Made by a program: the position numbers and the translations under genes. Below the pieces are notes generated by a model. The model was not told the origin of the DNA. It worked only from the letters and a program-made list of their open reading frames with translations, and ran no database searches. Source: Oreocharis arfaki (lineage: Eukaryota > Chordata > Aves > Passeriformes > Paramythiidae). Taken from it: a DNA stretch of 64,000 nt. The stretch's first letter is position 1. Each line of letters starts with the position of its first letter. Positions 13,401 to 27,603 of the stretch are shown here, piece by piece. The stretch lies in contig VZRR01008009.1 in assembly GCA_013398015.1 (NCBI GenBank), positions 519,265-583,264 of the forward strand, in the 5' to 3' direction.

Positions 13401-16198
13401 TACCTGTTAAAATTTAGAGAAAAACTGGAAAATAGCTTAATTAATTATAGAAAGAATTTCAGTCCTTTATGATATAAAATATAGTCAAAGGGCTGAAAAC
13501 TCTGGTTTTGACAATTTTTCATGAAATGCTTGTAACAGATCCCCAGTGCTATTTTATTTGGCTGTGGAGTCTGCTTTTCAGGCCAAGAACTTGGGGGTTG
13601 ATTGGCCTAACTAGGACATTATACAGTATATATGGTGAAAAATCATGATATTTGGAGACAGGATCTATTTCTAAATAAAGAATTTCGTTTAAAGGTAAGT
13701 CATTGTAGTTGTACTTAATTTGACAGTGATTTTAAAATATAGGGAAGTATGTCTTTGTGTTTTGTGTGCTCCAAGTATAGGATTAAAATGGTGGACTTTG
13801 CTCTGACTGGCATTAGTGGAAACAGCCATCTGTTTTGTTTGGAGCAGTGTCGTGTCTGGAGGCTGTCATGAAATGATAACAAATAGCAGCAAAGCCTATT
13901 GGAGTAATACCTAGAGCCACAGTCAGGATATTATATAACATAATAAATGGGGAGCCCAAAAACGCTATCACAGCTTCTTGTGGAAAGGTGCATGTACCAT
14001 AAGGTTTTTCTCAGAACCTATTCAAGAAAATGTTAACATCTTGAAAGTCTGGAGAAAGATTTTTGTAGCTATTTTCTGTGTAAATATTTCACAGAGGTGA
14101 GTGGAACTGATTTTCATAAGTTTTCATGCACATCTCTGCATCTGCCAATTAACTTGACAGGCTTAGGTGTGTAAGGATAAAATTAAAATCTCACCTGCAA
14201 ACTTTGGCAGCAAACAAGACTCCAGGCTTTTCTAGCCTCTGAAATACCACAGGGCATGTTCCTGATTTTCCATTGTTTACTTTTTGAAACTCTTAGAGAA
14301 TGTACCACCTCTCTTCTTAACTATCCAGCAGAGGTAAAGTTCTTTTGATGTAGTCTTTTATTTATATTCTGCATGTTCATTTTCCACATTAATTGCTGGG
14401 TCTTGATTGTGCTGCCTGTCTTGACATTTCAGTGTTGACCTCCTATTGACTCCTAAATGAATGCACGGAGCTTCACCTGTGCTTCTCGTTTAGGAGCGCA
14501 GTTCCAGCTTTTAAAGAAGGAACACATACAGCTAAGAATTTGGGTATCCAAACCCTGAATTAGGCAGAAGTACCAAGAAAAACTTACATCCTCTCTACTG
14601 TTTGTCTCTTTAGGAGCTCATGTATGTTCATTTTTGGATTCTTATTTAGTTACTGAGAAAAAGGTGGATGTTTTTATTAGAGAATTTGGTTTTAGATTTC
14701 AAGGATTAGTTGGTCCAGGCATTCTCACCTTCTGCATGGCTGCTCAGGAAGCTCTTAATAACTTGGATCAAACCCTGGTGCTTATGTATATTATATGTTA
14801 ATCATTCAGGGGAGTATAAAGGAAAGAAAAAGTACAGAGCTCTTCTTCCCTTGGCCACCTATAGGAAGATGCCAACTTTTCTCCTCTAAGAGCAGTTTAG
14901 GGTTCCCTGCTGGATCTATCTTTTGTCTTTGTCTGAAGCCCTAATACGGTCCTTTTTTTTCTGCTTTTTCAAGCCGTTTTCCTTCGGTAAATACAGAGGA
15001 AAGCAAGGCAGCAGGTTTTCAAGAAAATTAGCTCACGTGCATGGTAGAGATGTCATGATTTCATGACTGCTTACCAGCCTAGACTTGTTTAATGGATTGA
15101 AACAAACCCTTGATGCAAACTTCATAAATCTGCTCCAAGGAATACTGTATGGCTCTGAGGGTTAATGCAAGTTTACTTGGCACATAATTAATAATGTAAA
15201 GGAATCTGAAGATACATAGTGAAGAGGACTGGCATTCCAATGCTGAACGTAATCAGATGCATTTCAAGCCCAGAAGACCCATTTCTTCCCCATTTGACAT
15301 GAGGCATTCTGTGAACTGTGTGAAGATGCACTTAGCATCAGTGTCTGTTCAGTGCTCTTGGGGAAGGTTTTGTAATTTTTTCATACGCTGACATCTGTAA
15401 GTTTGAGCAATTGGTATTTTTTCCCTCTAGAGAACATACCACAGAAAGGGGTATCAACTTGCTGTGAAACTTTCTGTCTATAGTCTAGTATCTTCTTTTA
15501 ATAAAAATGACCTCTAGATAATCACTATCTTTCCTGAAAAAATACATAGATTCAGTGTTTTCAAAAAGAACTGCTGAATATTATTTGCTTTTCCTGATGT
15601 GATTACTCTTGAGGCTTTCACTAAGTTCCTCTCCAAAGTAGTGCCAGCTTTGTGCATATCTGCTGTGAAGGTCCTGGAGAGGATGTCAGCTCAATCCCAA
15701 GGGACTCCCAGGAAAATTCTGGAGATGGGTCTAAGCTAGTGATGTGCTTCTTACTGTCTGAAGATTGACCCATGCTTTTACAGCAAACTATGCCCATGCT
15801 AAAGTGAATAAGTTCTTCTAGGATCTCTGAATTTGTCCAATTTATTAGGCTAGGAATTATATGGCCTGGGGCCATTCAGAGGATGAGTATGCAGCGATAA
15901 TCACCTGGTAGAAAAGATGAATTCCTCAAAAATCAGAGAGATAGTGGGAGGGAAATTCTTGTAATTTGTTATGTGTATTCACGGCTACATTCCTTCTCTT
16001 TGACCCTTTTCTCAAAGGGAAATTTGGGTTTGTATTTAAAAAGGTGGGGGCCTCTTTTCATCTTTTTTTTCAGGTTCAGGTAGTGGGACAGGGCAACATT
16101 ATGGATATCCATAGTCTTAGATGCTTGATTGCACATGGACGCACAGAGTGTGAATGTCCATGCAGACTACTCCACTTTAAAACTACTGATACAAGTGC
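7470..16198. other. AT-rich unique noncoding sequence with a purine-rich block
   Basis: No gene is recognised. A 16-base-period duplication lies at 7997-8027. The plus strand from about 10320 to 11580 is conspicuously rich in A and G. An A-rich stretch covers about 12720-13110. Several splice-donor-like sequences occur (for example near 9138 and 9309) without a convincing exon around them. Confidence 0.55.
7997..8027. repeat. Short tandem duplication, period 16
   Basis: TATTCCCTTATACTA at 7997-8011 is repeated exactly at 8013-8027. Confidence 0.9.
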
Positions 16199-16284
16199 TC
16201 TAGGATGACCCTGCTTGAGCAGGGAGGTTGGACCAGATGACACCTTGTGTTCCCTGCCAAACTGACCCATTCTGTGATTCTGAT
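16199..16284 (+). mobile_element. CR1 LINE, short 3'-end fragment
   Basis: The segment carries the conserved end of avian CR1: the part reading GACCCTGCTTGAGCAGG, then GTTGGACCAGATGACACC, then a terminal ATTCTGTGATTCTGAT at 16269-16284. Only about 85 bases of 3' sequence remain, so this is a severely 5'-truncated copy. CR1 is a non-LTR retrotransposon whose 3' end consists of short ATTCTGTG-like repeats rather than poly-A. The element reads on the plus strand. Its reverse transcriptase region is absent. Confidence 0.8.
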
Positions 16285-19200
16285 AATTATGTAGGTGTGA
16301 GTGAAGGATCCAGCTTTGTTTTAGTCACACCAGACATAAACTCATCACTGGAGTTCTAACGAGCCAGCTTGTGGTCTGGGGCAGTTAAACTGTTTTATTT
16401 CAGCTCTGTAGATGAGCTAATGCCTCATCAGCCTTACTAACTCTCTGGAAGGTCACACCGAAGTAACACGGCTACATTGCTTGTGAGCTCACTTAACTCA
16501 GACTGTGTGGCTCTATGCTAAACCATACAGACATACTGCCTTGTTTCTCTGTTGACTGAAGGATAACCACACCATGGTCCATTTCACAGTACAGGCATGC
16601 TGTAAATTTCATGCCTTCAAGTTCTTCAGTTTTGTTTCTATGATGATATAAATACCAGACTTCTCCTTATAAGACTTACAGTTGTTTTAAAACTTGGTTT
16701 AAATTTAATTGATGCAGTCTAGCCACCCCTTGAGTTACTTAATGCAAATGTTTTTATATGTATATTTGAATGAATATGAATGAGCTTGTTAATTGACTTG
16801 CTACATTTAAAGTTCTCATTTGGCTGTACAAACCATGCTGTTAGGAAAAGCACGTTTTAAGAAAGCTATTAATCTAGTTTCTCTAGTGTTTTTCCTTTGT
16901 GAGCTAAGGAGTTCCAGGAAACTAATTCTGGTTATACTTCTGTTAGTGTTCTAAGTGTTTTGTGAGAGTATATTATTTTAGTAATTGGTTTTGTTCCAAA
17001 TTGCAATGTGGTGTTGCATTTTTTCCTGCAGACTATTTCTCCATATTTGCAATTTTGAAAAGTTAACAGAAATTGCAAAATACTCAGTGCTCTGAAAATT
17101 AGATTATTGAAAATGTGTGTTCTCTGTGTGACTTGATAGATAGAGGGAGTATTTATAATGGTGCATATTTAGGGCCTTTTATATTTTATAGGATTATAGT
17201 CAAAAACATAAATAGAAATCTGCATGCTTGCCAATGACATAATAGAAAATAAATTATAACATGATTTAAAAAAAATACTTTGCATTTTTACAAAAATATT
17301 TTCATTTCAACTTTCCATTGTGATATATTTATATTATATATGCTGTGCAGAAGATACCAGGTTAATGAGGAAATGACAAACAGCAAATTTTATCACTTGT
17401 AGGAACTTCAGATAAAGTCCTTATTTCCCAAATGGCAGCAAGCAACATTAAATAATTTGTTTATAAATAATCTTCATGTTATGAAAGAAATAATTCCACA
17501 TGTAGAGCCTACTGTTGCATTATAAAATTGCAATGGTGAGGAATCTTGAAATTGCACCTTTGGTGAGTTTATTTCAGATTTCAGCTACCAGAAAGATTAA
17601 ACTTCCTAACTTAATGAAGTTAAAATGCAAAGTGAAAAGCTAAATCAGTTCACATTTTCTTTCTATTGTTGCTTGCTTTTGTGGGTGGAGAAGTGAAGAG
17701 TATTCCAGATGTGATAACCTATTCTTTGTAAAAGTGTAATGTTATGAGTAAAAAAATATGTACACCCTCATCAAATATTTTTCACAGGAATAGGAAACTA
17801 GTGAAGAGACATATTTTAGTATCATTAAGACTTCAAATATGGATTTAAAAGATTTACAGGTGAATCTGCATAAAATTTCAATCATCTTAAAATTGCTTTA
17901 TAAAACTTAATATGATCACAACAGGACTAGAGATTTTTTTCGTATTCTGTATTATTGGAATATATTAACTTGGAATATATTTATAAGTTAAAGAAAACAA
18001 TATTTTTAGAAATCTCTTATTTGAATAACACATGTAAATTCTTCCTCCTTCTCTCTTGTGATATCCTGAGTGGTATACAAGGTCTTTGATTGTCTTTGAG
18101 AAGTTCCACTTAGAAAGAGTCATCTACATCTATGTGTCCGCAGTTGTGGCCTATTTTGCCATTAAAAGTTTGCATCTTGGCACACTTTTTGTAATTACTA
18201 GTGTCAACAATTATAATCTCAAAATATTAAGACTATTTGAAAAATTTTAGAATAACCATCTGTTGAATGGCAAAAGTGAATCTCCTCAAGATGATTTTAC
18301 ATACTGTGGGGATCATGAGTGGAAAATTCATGCCGTGCAGCTGATCTTGCTGTAGAGTCTTATTGATGCCTTTTAGCTGCCTGCACTGTAAAAAATCATC
18401 ATCCACTTTTTGACAAGAGAGCTTTCCCATTTTAAGGCAGGAAAACACTTAGATTTAGGACTTATCTGTGCTTTTTAGTGTGTTAGATTCCAAGACACAA
18501 CAGCCCATGACTCTCAGAATACAGCCTGTAGAGGCTATAAAGGCACACTCACACTGCTGCTAATGAGTCACCTGGACTCTTTCATGTACAGACAGTTGTA
18601 ATGTGTCACTAAGGAGGGGGAAGATACTTTTTTCAGGTGGTGACATCTCATTATGTTTTATGGGTTTTGACTGCCAACAACTGTACTTCGTTATATATGG
18701 AAAACACATTTGGCTTCTCCTTTTCTTCAAAGTTCATCTCAAGAATTACTTTCAGTAGTTGCTTCCAGAAGTATTTTTGACGAAGTAGAATCAGTTTCAC
18801 TCTTTGGGAAAGTGATAATATAATACTAGTGCAATGATTTTTTTAATGAAATTAAATTTCTATTACTGTGGTTAAGAAGGTACAATTCTGCATTTTATGT
18901 ATAAGGTTGAATTTGAATCTCAGGTTAAACTTTGTTTCATACGTATGTCTATGGAAGTTGCAAATATAAATTTCATTGTTTTCTACCATTTTAGGTGAGA
19001 TTAATAGACATCTGGAATTATTTTTATTTAATCACTGTACTTTTGCTTTAATAAATTTCAGAATACATGTCCTAAAGGTCATTAGTAAATATTAAGAGGC
19101 TTTAAAAAATTTACCTTGCATAAAAAAACCATAATATAATTTGTAGGGTAGGGCAGAACTGAGGGTTCTTAAACATTTCCATTAATTTAATGTTCTTTAA

Positions 19201-20724
19201 AAATTACATTGGTGGTATTTAAAAAAAAAAAGTGTTTAAATAAACTCACTACATCTCAGTAGTAAATTTTTTGGTATAAGCATGTAAGAAGACTAATGAC
19301 TAATAATTGTTTATTTTCTTTATTTAAATTATTAACCCAGAAGTAAACTAAAAGCCAGAAAAATTTCAGATGCCTCCAGCGACTGTGGTAATTGCTGAAT
19401 GTTTCAATGACCTGTCTGGTTTTATACCCCTTTCTTTTAGACAACTAATCTGATACATTTTCTTTCAAAATCTTTTAAAATATGGCAGGTATTTGAGCTG
19501 TCTGTGTAGGTACACGGAAGAAATACATCCACGTGCAGTTACTTTCAGTTGGGTCTAGGTCTGCCAGGCACAAATTACTTCATTAGGCAGCTTTGGGACT
19601 CTGTGATCAGTACTTAACGCCTAATTTAAAAAAAAAAAAAAAAACAAACTTGCTCTTTCTCAAAGCTTTTGTGACACAAACTTTATGCCACTTGGAGAAA
19701 TTTTGTAAATACTATAGGGGGATAGAAACAACACTATTCAGGATGAATCATATCAAGAATTTCCTTTTACTCTTGCTTTTTGTTTTGAAAATGTTGAATG
19801 CAAGAAGTAATAGAAATACTTTCATACAGTAGGATTACTCTTTAGATAATTTTCTGTCTTATGTGATACATTACTTCATAATGAAGTGACTACTTTAAAT
19901 ATGCATGCATGGAAATTGTATGAGAATCTTTGGGTTTTGGTAAAAAACCCCACAGTATACTCTGAATAAACATGTTCAGCCATTTGAGTGTGGAATAATA
20001 AAAGAAGAAATGTGAGGCTGTTGAATTCTGATACAAGCTTAAGTTTTAGAAAGAAAAATACATTCCTCTGGTGTTTCAAGGATAATTAGGGGTGTAAAAC
20101 TACTTCTTTTAAGAGGAATGCCTGCCTACGCTTGTGTGGCTAGGTTTGCATGAAAGAATTTAGGCTTTTTAATGTATTTTTCTGTGAGCTAATGTCCAGA
20201 TTTTGAAGTGCAATTTGAAATTATACACCTGAGTAGGATGCTAGTAAAAAGTCTTATTCATGTTTTCCTCAGTTTATTTAGTTACTGAGTGAAGAGACAG
20301 GATTGTAATGACAATGATGTCATGCAAACATTAGTAGCCTCAGAGATTATGGCAGGCTTTTGAAGAATGTCTGAGATTACATTTAAGTTGTTTCAAACCC
20401 ATCATTGAAACAAATGATCTGGAAAACATTCCTGATCATTTATCCAGCCATGTGAGTTCCAAGTGTATTTTACAGACTTTCAAAAATTGCTATTTAAAAA
20501 ATATAGTAGAAGTTTTTTCTACATTTTTCTACATTAAAAAATTATTAAAAATATATAATAGATCTAATTTTAAATTTAATTGGATTTTGCTTTAATCTAT
20601 GCAAGTTTGACTGGTCTTGACACTTTCTTTCTCATATAATAATGATTGAGCCAAATAACTGCACTGTGCTCTTTGTTGTTTTTCATCATGGAGTATCTTC
20701 AGACTCCTGCTTCACCAGTTTAAT
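16285..20724. other. AT-rich unique noncoding sequence
   Basis: Nothing recognisable apart from a run of about 17 A residues at 19628-19644. Open frames are short and unremarkable. Many AT-rich stretches are present, including one near 17260-17345. Confidence 0.6.
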
Positions 20725-20888
20725 ATCACAGAGTCACAGAAAGGTTGTGGTTGGAACAGACTTCTGGAAGTCATCCAATCCAACCCCACTGCTCAATCTG
20801 GGCTACCTGCAGCAGGTTGTTCAGACCTATGTCCAGTCAGTTTTTGGATATCTTCCAGAATGGAGGCTCCACAATCTCTCTGGGCAAA
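20725..20888 (-). mobile_element. CR1 LINE, 3'-end fragment (reverse orientation)
   Basis: Read in reverse complement this is a CR1 3' end. On the plus strand it opens with ATCACAGAGTCACAGAAAGG (20725-20745 region), followed by the inverted CR1 landmarks TTGGAACAGACTTCTGGAAG, CATCCAATCCAACCCC, and GGAGGCTCCACAATCTCTCTGGG ending near 20886. These correspond to the usual CR1 3' segment of about 160 bases. The copy is 5'-truncated and divergent by point changes. An open frame running across it at 20642-21025 is not a gene. Confidence 0.88.
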
Positions 20889-21576
20889 TGGACAGCAATG
20901 TGACTGCAAGATGGCTTTCTGTACACTGCAATTATGACAACCCCTTTATTACAGTGACCCACATTAAAAGTGGATATGTGTCTGAAAAAAATCACACAGC
21001 AGCCAGATTATCAACTGTCTTCTGATTGTGCAAATTGATGTCTGCTGCATAGAATTTGAGATAGAGAACAATGGAGAAGGAAGAATTGCCTGAATTACTG
21101 AAATGTGGAATTCTTAGTAGAATTCTCTAGTCCATCCATGAAAATTTCAAAAAGTATTTCTGAGAAACAAAAATAATGGAGAAACTTAAAATCTCTTTCC
21201 TAGTTTCCTGCCTAGTAATCAAATGGATGAGGACCTGGAACAGACTTCTAGTTGCAAGTTTAGGGATAGAGAGACTTTTAATTGCGGAATGGCTCTTGAT
21301 CATATATGAAAGAGATAAATGTTCTTTGATCTAGAACGGTCTTTTCATTCCATGTCTTATACTTACTTCATGGTGGAATGTCAGTGCAGGCTATTATTTA
21401 GTTCATCTGGAAATGAATGGCACTGCCAACTCCTGCACATGACTGCAGCCACATGCCATAACATGTACTGGAGGTTCCCTTCCTCGTGTCAGCTCCTCTT
21501 GTGCAGTATCAGTTCTTTGGTAGTACCCAAAACCATGCAGGTCGTGATCTAAAAGTGTTAGCTGTTTGAAGTACAT

Positions 21577-21577
<1 letters not shown>

Positions 21578-21624
<47 letters not shown>

Positions 21625-21630
21625 GTATGT
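21578..21630. repeat. Compound (CA)n-(TA)n microsatellite
   Basis: About 18 CA units run from 21578 to 21613 and pass directly into about six TA units to 21624, then TGTATGTA. The reverse strand reads as a poly-Cys/Val frame, which is a translation artefact of the repeat. Confidence 0.98.
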
Positions 21631-22774
21631 ATAAACTGATTATTAAATAAAACATTCAGAAGCTACAGAAAAAAAATCCCATATAAGTTGCAGCAGTCAG
21701 CCAATAGTTACAGCAATGCAGGCCATAAAAAAAACATTTTCAGGAGCATGTTCTTGACCATGAATACTGAGTGAAGTGAGCTTCCCACTGCCTCGTCTGT
21801 GGTAAGGAGCCAAACCCTGGGAAAGGATGGCAGTTAAGACAATTCTAAGACTTTGTTGTTCCTCTGTTGTCTCCGCTGGCAAACATCTTCCTTCTCTGTG
21901 TGCTACTCTGGATTCCTTTTGGAGGTGCTTGCTTATGCTGTTTCATGGAGAGCTGAGGTGACCATCTAAAGAATGAATTCCATGGTCAAATTTTTTGGTA
22001 GAAGGACCATTTGCAGCTAAGATGTAGCTGACTTTGATATCAGTCAAAGCAATGAAAAAGTGGATTTACAACATCGAAACCAGTAGAATTATCCAGTTTT
22101 AATATGGGCAGGAATGAGATTCTGCCTCTGGGTCTTTCTTTATTCTTACAGTTCAAAATATTTTTGTGGCATTCCTATTCCACATCTCAATCTCCACAAG
22201 ATTTTAAAGCTCTGTGAGTCTCTTTTTATGACTACAAAACAGATAAAGCAGTCAATATGAATATCTAAAGCAGAATTCATAGTCTTTGTTGGTGGTATAA
22301 ACCACAAACCGCTAGAAATTATTTCCAGCTCTTTGTAGTTGCTGGTGACTTTCCTCTCAATTCCAATGGGAGCATGGCTTTGTCCAGGAACATGGAAACT
22401 GTTCAGCTTTTTTATCAGAAAGCAAAGAAGTGCTGACTCTGAGCAGGAACGCTCAAAGGAAATTCCAGATACAAGTGCTTACAGGCTGTTTAGATACTGT
22501 AAATTTAGAGCAAATTGGAAAAGTTTAGGTTGGGTTACACTAACAATGGATAGGTTTATTCCTTCTACTGTTTTTATGTACCAGTGAAGAAAGACATTTT
22601 AAGTTTCCTCAGTGTAATATCCTGAGGCTAGCCAGCTGTATTTTAAATTATGTTGCGTGTTTTTATATGTTAATTGGTTTGTGTTTATAAAGACATAGTA
22701 ATATTAACATAGCACTCTTGTTTAAATGCAACTTTCTGAACCCTTCTGAGTTCAGTAAGAAAGGCTCTGAGGTA

Positions 22775-22819
22775 TTCTTTATCTGAAACACAACCAGTTC
22801 TTTGTCTGAAACACAACCA
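22775..22819. repeat. Short tandem duplication, period 23
   Basis: TTCTTTATCTGAAACACAAC (then CA) at 22775-22796 is repeated at 22798-22819 with one substitution (A to G). Confidence 0.9.
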
Positions 22820-25800
22820 ATATATAGCCAGCTTTTAAAGTGAAGAAAGTAACAATAAACTCTATGTATGTGTATGGATATGAACTCATGCAGAAATGCC
22901 TATATAAACATGCATTGTTAATTTATGGCATGATTTTACCAATAAGGGGAGTAAAGCAAGGTTATAGTAGAAGAGGAAATGTTCATGGTAGGTTTTTAAT
23001 TTCCTGTTGATGTTGTAACAGAAAATGGAAGCCAAAGAAGAATTAGCAGTGATAATGAGACATAAGAATAGAAAATATTTTATCTGTGGCAGAAATAAAA
23101 TTGAAGTAATTTCAGGTGATTAGCGTGGTACCTCTAATTAAGGTAAATTAGAAACCCATTTCTTGAAATACAGGAATAATTGGCACATGAAGTCATACTA
23201 CGAGTTGCCAAGTCTTGCACTAAGTGCATTGAATGAGGGATGGCAACATATGAATGTGAGACATCAAACAATTTGTGTAGCTTATCGAGTCTCCATCAGT
23301 GCTGCTGAGTCGCCATGTGGGACACTGTAATAAGTTCTCAAGAAATGCTCTACTGGCCTCAAGAAATGGTATCTGTTATTGACTCCAGTAGGCTTGATGC
23401 AAGCACAATTTAGCCTTTGCCAAGGACAGCGAAACTTCTGTGTACAAGGCAGCCAAGAGCCATATTTGGCACTTTGAGGAATAATATGTGAAGAATAACG
23501 TCACAAGTTGTGTCACTTATGAGTAAAGCCTCAAAATCACTCGTCAATCCTTGCACTGTGAGGGAAGCAATTTTGATTCTTATGTTGTCTGCAGCAACCG
23601 TGTCTCAAGAATGGGTAGTACTATGCTACTTCCTCTGTGGCCCTTCAGAAGCCCTAACGCTAGGCTAAGTTTTTCCCTTGTCCACGAAGTAGCTGTGCTG
23701 TGAGTGGATTCCCATAGCAGGAAGTATTGCTGTGTTGCTGTGCTACAGTCAGACACATTGACATTTGACTTCTGATGTAAGAACTAGTGTGGATTATTGT
23801 GTAATTTGGGACTGGACATAAGATGGGGTATCCTACCATCTCACTGAGGAGGGTTTGGGTTCTCAGGGTGTGGGGGCTGTATGCAATGCTGGATTAATGC
23901 AGAAACTAGAAATGTTCTTGCTGTAAGATTTTGGTGTCTGAGATGTGTTTCCATTTGTACTCTCAATCCACATCAGCTCTGTTTTTCAAACAAGTCAAAA
24001 TACCTCAAAACTCTCAATTTGATAGGAAACTTGCTAATTAATTTAGTGGAAGTATAATTAAGTAATCTGAAGTACGGGTCAGCTTTCTGTACATCTGTAA
24101 TCTGGCAAGGGAAGTCAGAACAACTGATGGAGTGGCTTACATACACATACTGTAAATTAAAGATCTTAATTACAGTCCTGGCCCCCAAGAAGTGAACTGG
24201 AGTTTTGCCAAGGGATAAAATCCTGACCTTAGATATGGTTTATTAATGTAAATAAAGCTGAATGCATTGTGAAACAGTTACAGCTTGCCTGAACCTCAGG
24301 TGTGAGCAGAAATTAGATATAAATGGCTCAGTCTTGTTTTGAAATTTCTTCTCCTTTTTGACTTGAATACTTTTATCAATATTGATGTGCTTTATTCCTT
24401 TTCTCTGTTCCTTGGCCTAGGAAAAGATTAAGTAAGTTATTCCATGTTACTGGGTTTTGATCTTTTCAGTTCCAGTTCTTTCTTACAAACTTTCACATCT
24501 GTAGTTTCTTAATTTCAGACCTGAGATATGAAGTAAGGCATTTAACATGATTGCCTTTTGAACTAATGTCCAGCAGGCAACTCAGTTTCTCTACTAAAAA
24601 GAAAAAATACTTTGCTGGTAATTTTTTTCCTAGTCGTTTAGGTTGAGAAAAAAATAATAGGGAGGAAATTTAGAGTGTAGAGAGATTGACAAAAAACAAC
24701 TAAAAAAACCCCCAGCCAGACTCAGTATTTCCAGATTTGTGAACATAATTTGAAATGGATCTTACATAAACGTAATGAAGAGTCCAAGAACAAGCTGATC
24801 AAGTAATTTTAACACATCAAAAGAATTATTGTGAGTTACGAGTTTTACTTGCCTATAAAAATGCCATGTTAAATGAAATAGATGAAAACTCTGCTTTTAT
24901 TGAACACTTAAATAATATTTATTAAAGCCTGACATAAAGAAATGTAGGTGCCGAAGTAGGTAATGCATTTAAAAGTAGTATGCGCTACAGAAGCTTCCCA
25001 GGAGGTTCCAGGAATATCAGTCCAGAAGAGATGAACTGAATCTGAGTCATAAGGGAAGTCAAAATGTTTTAAAACTGAAGAAATAAGATGGGAAAACAGA
25101 GTGGATAGCACTGAGAGAAGGTGGCTCTGGGTGATCTGTTAGGCTTATCACAAATTTGGTGGAGGAAGGGTGGTCAGTGGGAGCACTCCAGTACAAGGCT
25201 ACAAAGTGTGTGGAGAACACAGACTGCACATTACTGGCAGTGGACTTAGGCTTTACATTAAAGACAGCATAGAAGAGAGGCAAATTAATAAACCTCAACA
25301 ATAATGAGTCCCAAAGAGGCTGAAATTCCAGTCCTGTATGGGAAGAATAGAATATTTTTTATACCTAGTTATCTTTAAATATATATGTTCATTTGTTTAT
25401 GTGACTAGTGAAAATACTGGATATGGTGGATGTGTTAGATTTTCATAATTTTTCTGACGGGGTTCTGCACATATAGCTGGCCTGGAAAAATGTTTTTAAT
25501 CCTGGGCCTCTCTACAGCTCCAGCTTACTAACCTTAAGACATTGCTTGCCTCTTACAACTTCAATCTATGGAGTAATTTGGCTTTCTATACAATTATCCT
25601 TCCTTTCAATTCTAGAGAAAACTTTCTCCTCTTTAAGGCCAAAAGCCAACCTAGAGCATCTCTATAGAAATATCATCAGTGGGTCCTTTAACAACTGTTT
25701 AATGTCTCATTCATGGTGGCCTCTGAACCCGAGTCCCTCTGGATAGGCAACCCGTCTCTGATATGCAAAGCATATCAAATACAGGAATTAGAGGCACTAA

Positions 25801-26676
25801 AATTGATCTACTCTATCCATGCATAATGGGAGGGAAAATGTGATCATGTAAAGTATACAGGTACTATAAAACCTGAAGTTCTCAGCTCGAGTGACACTAC
25901 ATGTACTTACCCCTATTCGGTTATGTGTGTATGATACACCTCGAGGAATTATGGTTAAAAGCTCTTAACCTGTTTTCTCTATTTTCTCCTCAATTCTCAT
26001 TTCTACAATAGGAGAGCTATCTTAATAAAAGCTTCTGTCTTCTGTTTGCAAAAAAACCCATGTGGCTTTGATCTAACTGATTGAATGCTTAAGAGTGCAG
26101 CTGTCAAATTAAACACTCATCTTTCAAGAAAACAAATCTTTCCAAAGTTCTACATACATGTCTTCTGTTCTTGGCTTAAAACAAAAAATCAGGGTTAGTA
26201 AAGCCTTCATGCACCATAGATCTTCAGGACTAAAGGTGATGAATTCTGTATTGCTTTGGACCCCACTTTCTGAACAGGAAAAATGTAGTAAATTCCAGTT
26301 CCATAATGTCTCCTTTTCCTGTTGCTCTTGCTTGTTGCTAGTTGTGAAACAAATGCAAAATTCAAGGGCATTGGTTCTACTAGTGGCCTGTAATTTTCAT
26401 AGAATAGTTTGAATAATGAAAGCTGAAAATACTTACCCCAAAAAAACTATATTCCCATCTGTTCTGCTTAGATGCTGGACTTTTGGCAAGATGATACTTT
26501 TTGCTGTGCAGCTAGACTTTTTCAAAATTTATGTCTCTACTTGCATATTACACATACTTATACTAAGAGAAAGTAAAAACATAGTATGTAACTGTAATGT
26601 GATACCAGATGGAATTGGTTTGATTCTTGTTATTCCCGGAAGTACAGTACGTCTTGAAGCCTGCCCTGTATACATG

Positions 26677-26677
26677 N
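26677..26677. other. Undetermined base (N)
   Basis: A single N. The flanks are not duplicated, unlike those of the N at 29424, so it may be a simple ambiguous call or a nominal gap. Confidence 0.99.
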
Positions 26678-27603
26678 TATACTGTGTTAATATAAAAGGT
26701 AATGCAATGTTTTGAAAATCATACTGTTAGTTAACTGGCAGCCTTCCAACACTGCATATCACTGATTTAGCTTAAATATCTGATAAACTTTTATATGCTG
26801 TGCGGACCATGTTTGGATCATGAACTAGAGGAGAGCTGTATTCAAGAACTTGTTCTACTCCCAGTTCTGGTGTCAAATGTCATAGGTACTTTTTAAAGCT
26901 TGAATTTTTTGTAAAAAGCTCAAAAATGCACAGAACTTCAATCTTCTTCTCCACCCTGCTTGAAGGTCTTTTTTTTTGCTCATACATCCATTGATATAAA
27001 AAATAGTCCACAATCTCATAATATTCCATAATGTTCTAGTGTTTGTCCCATAGGAAATCTTTACATAGGTGTCAAGTTATTCACAGAACTGATGCCAAGA
27101 TTTGAATATGTAATAGCAAGGCATAATTATTTGGGGGGTTTGGTTTGTTTGGGGTTTTTTTTCTTTTTAAATTTTAAGTAGTATATTTACCTAACTACTA
27201 TAGAGATTTCAAACATAACATAAAACACAGTTTTGGCGTGGCATGTTTGGGAGCTGAGGGGTTTGAATGAAGTAACATACTTGCATTATTTGGAAATGTA
27301 ATTTCGTCATGAGCTAAACATTTTTAAAAAAATCTTATTGAGATTTCTATAGGTTCTAAATATATTTGAGAACATTATTAATCAATTTTAATAGCTCTTA
27401 AGTATGATAAATCAGGAATTTCAAGGGTTCTACAGACTAGATTTTTAGTAGCTCTTATTATCTATGTTAACACAAATTGCAATTAGCTTTTGACTGTTAT
27501 TACATTGTTATTACACTATTAACCAAAATTTCTGTATTATCTGAAATATAACAGCCTAAAACTATTGTTATGGATGTTCGGAATTTATCTTCAGTCCCTC
27601 CAT

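Larger units (their letters stand above)
20889..27603. other. AT-rich unique noncoding sequence
   Basis: No gene or transposon is recognised. The stretch contains the CA/TA microsatellite at 21578-21630, a 23-base-period duplication at 22775-22819, and a single undetermined base at 26677. Confidence 0.6.

Noticed and set aside
16070..16090. Strong pyrimidine tract with TTTTTTTTCAG acceptor
   Set aside because: The next donor-like site is only a few bases away and no open exon of reasonable size follows.
20642..21025. 127-codon plus-strand frame
   Set aside because: Its central part is an inverted CR1 3' end, so the frame is an accident of the repeat.
21403..21612. Minus-strand frame beginning with Cys-Val repeats
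   Set aside because: It is the translation of the CA microsatellite.
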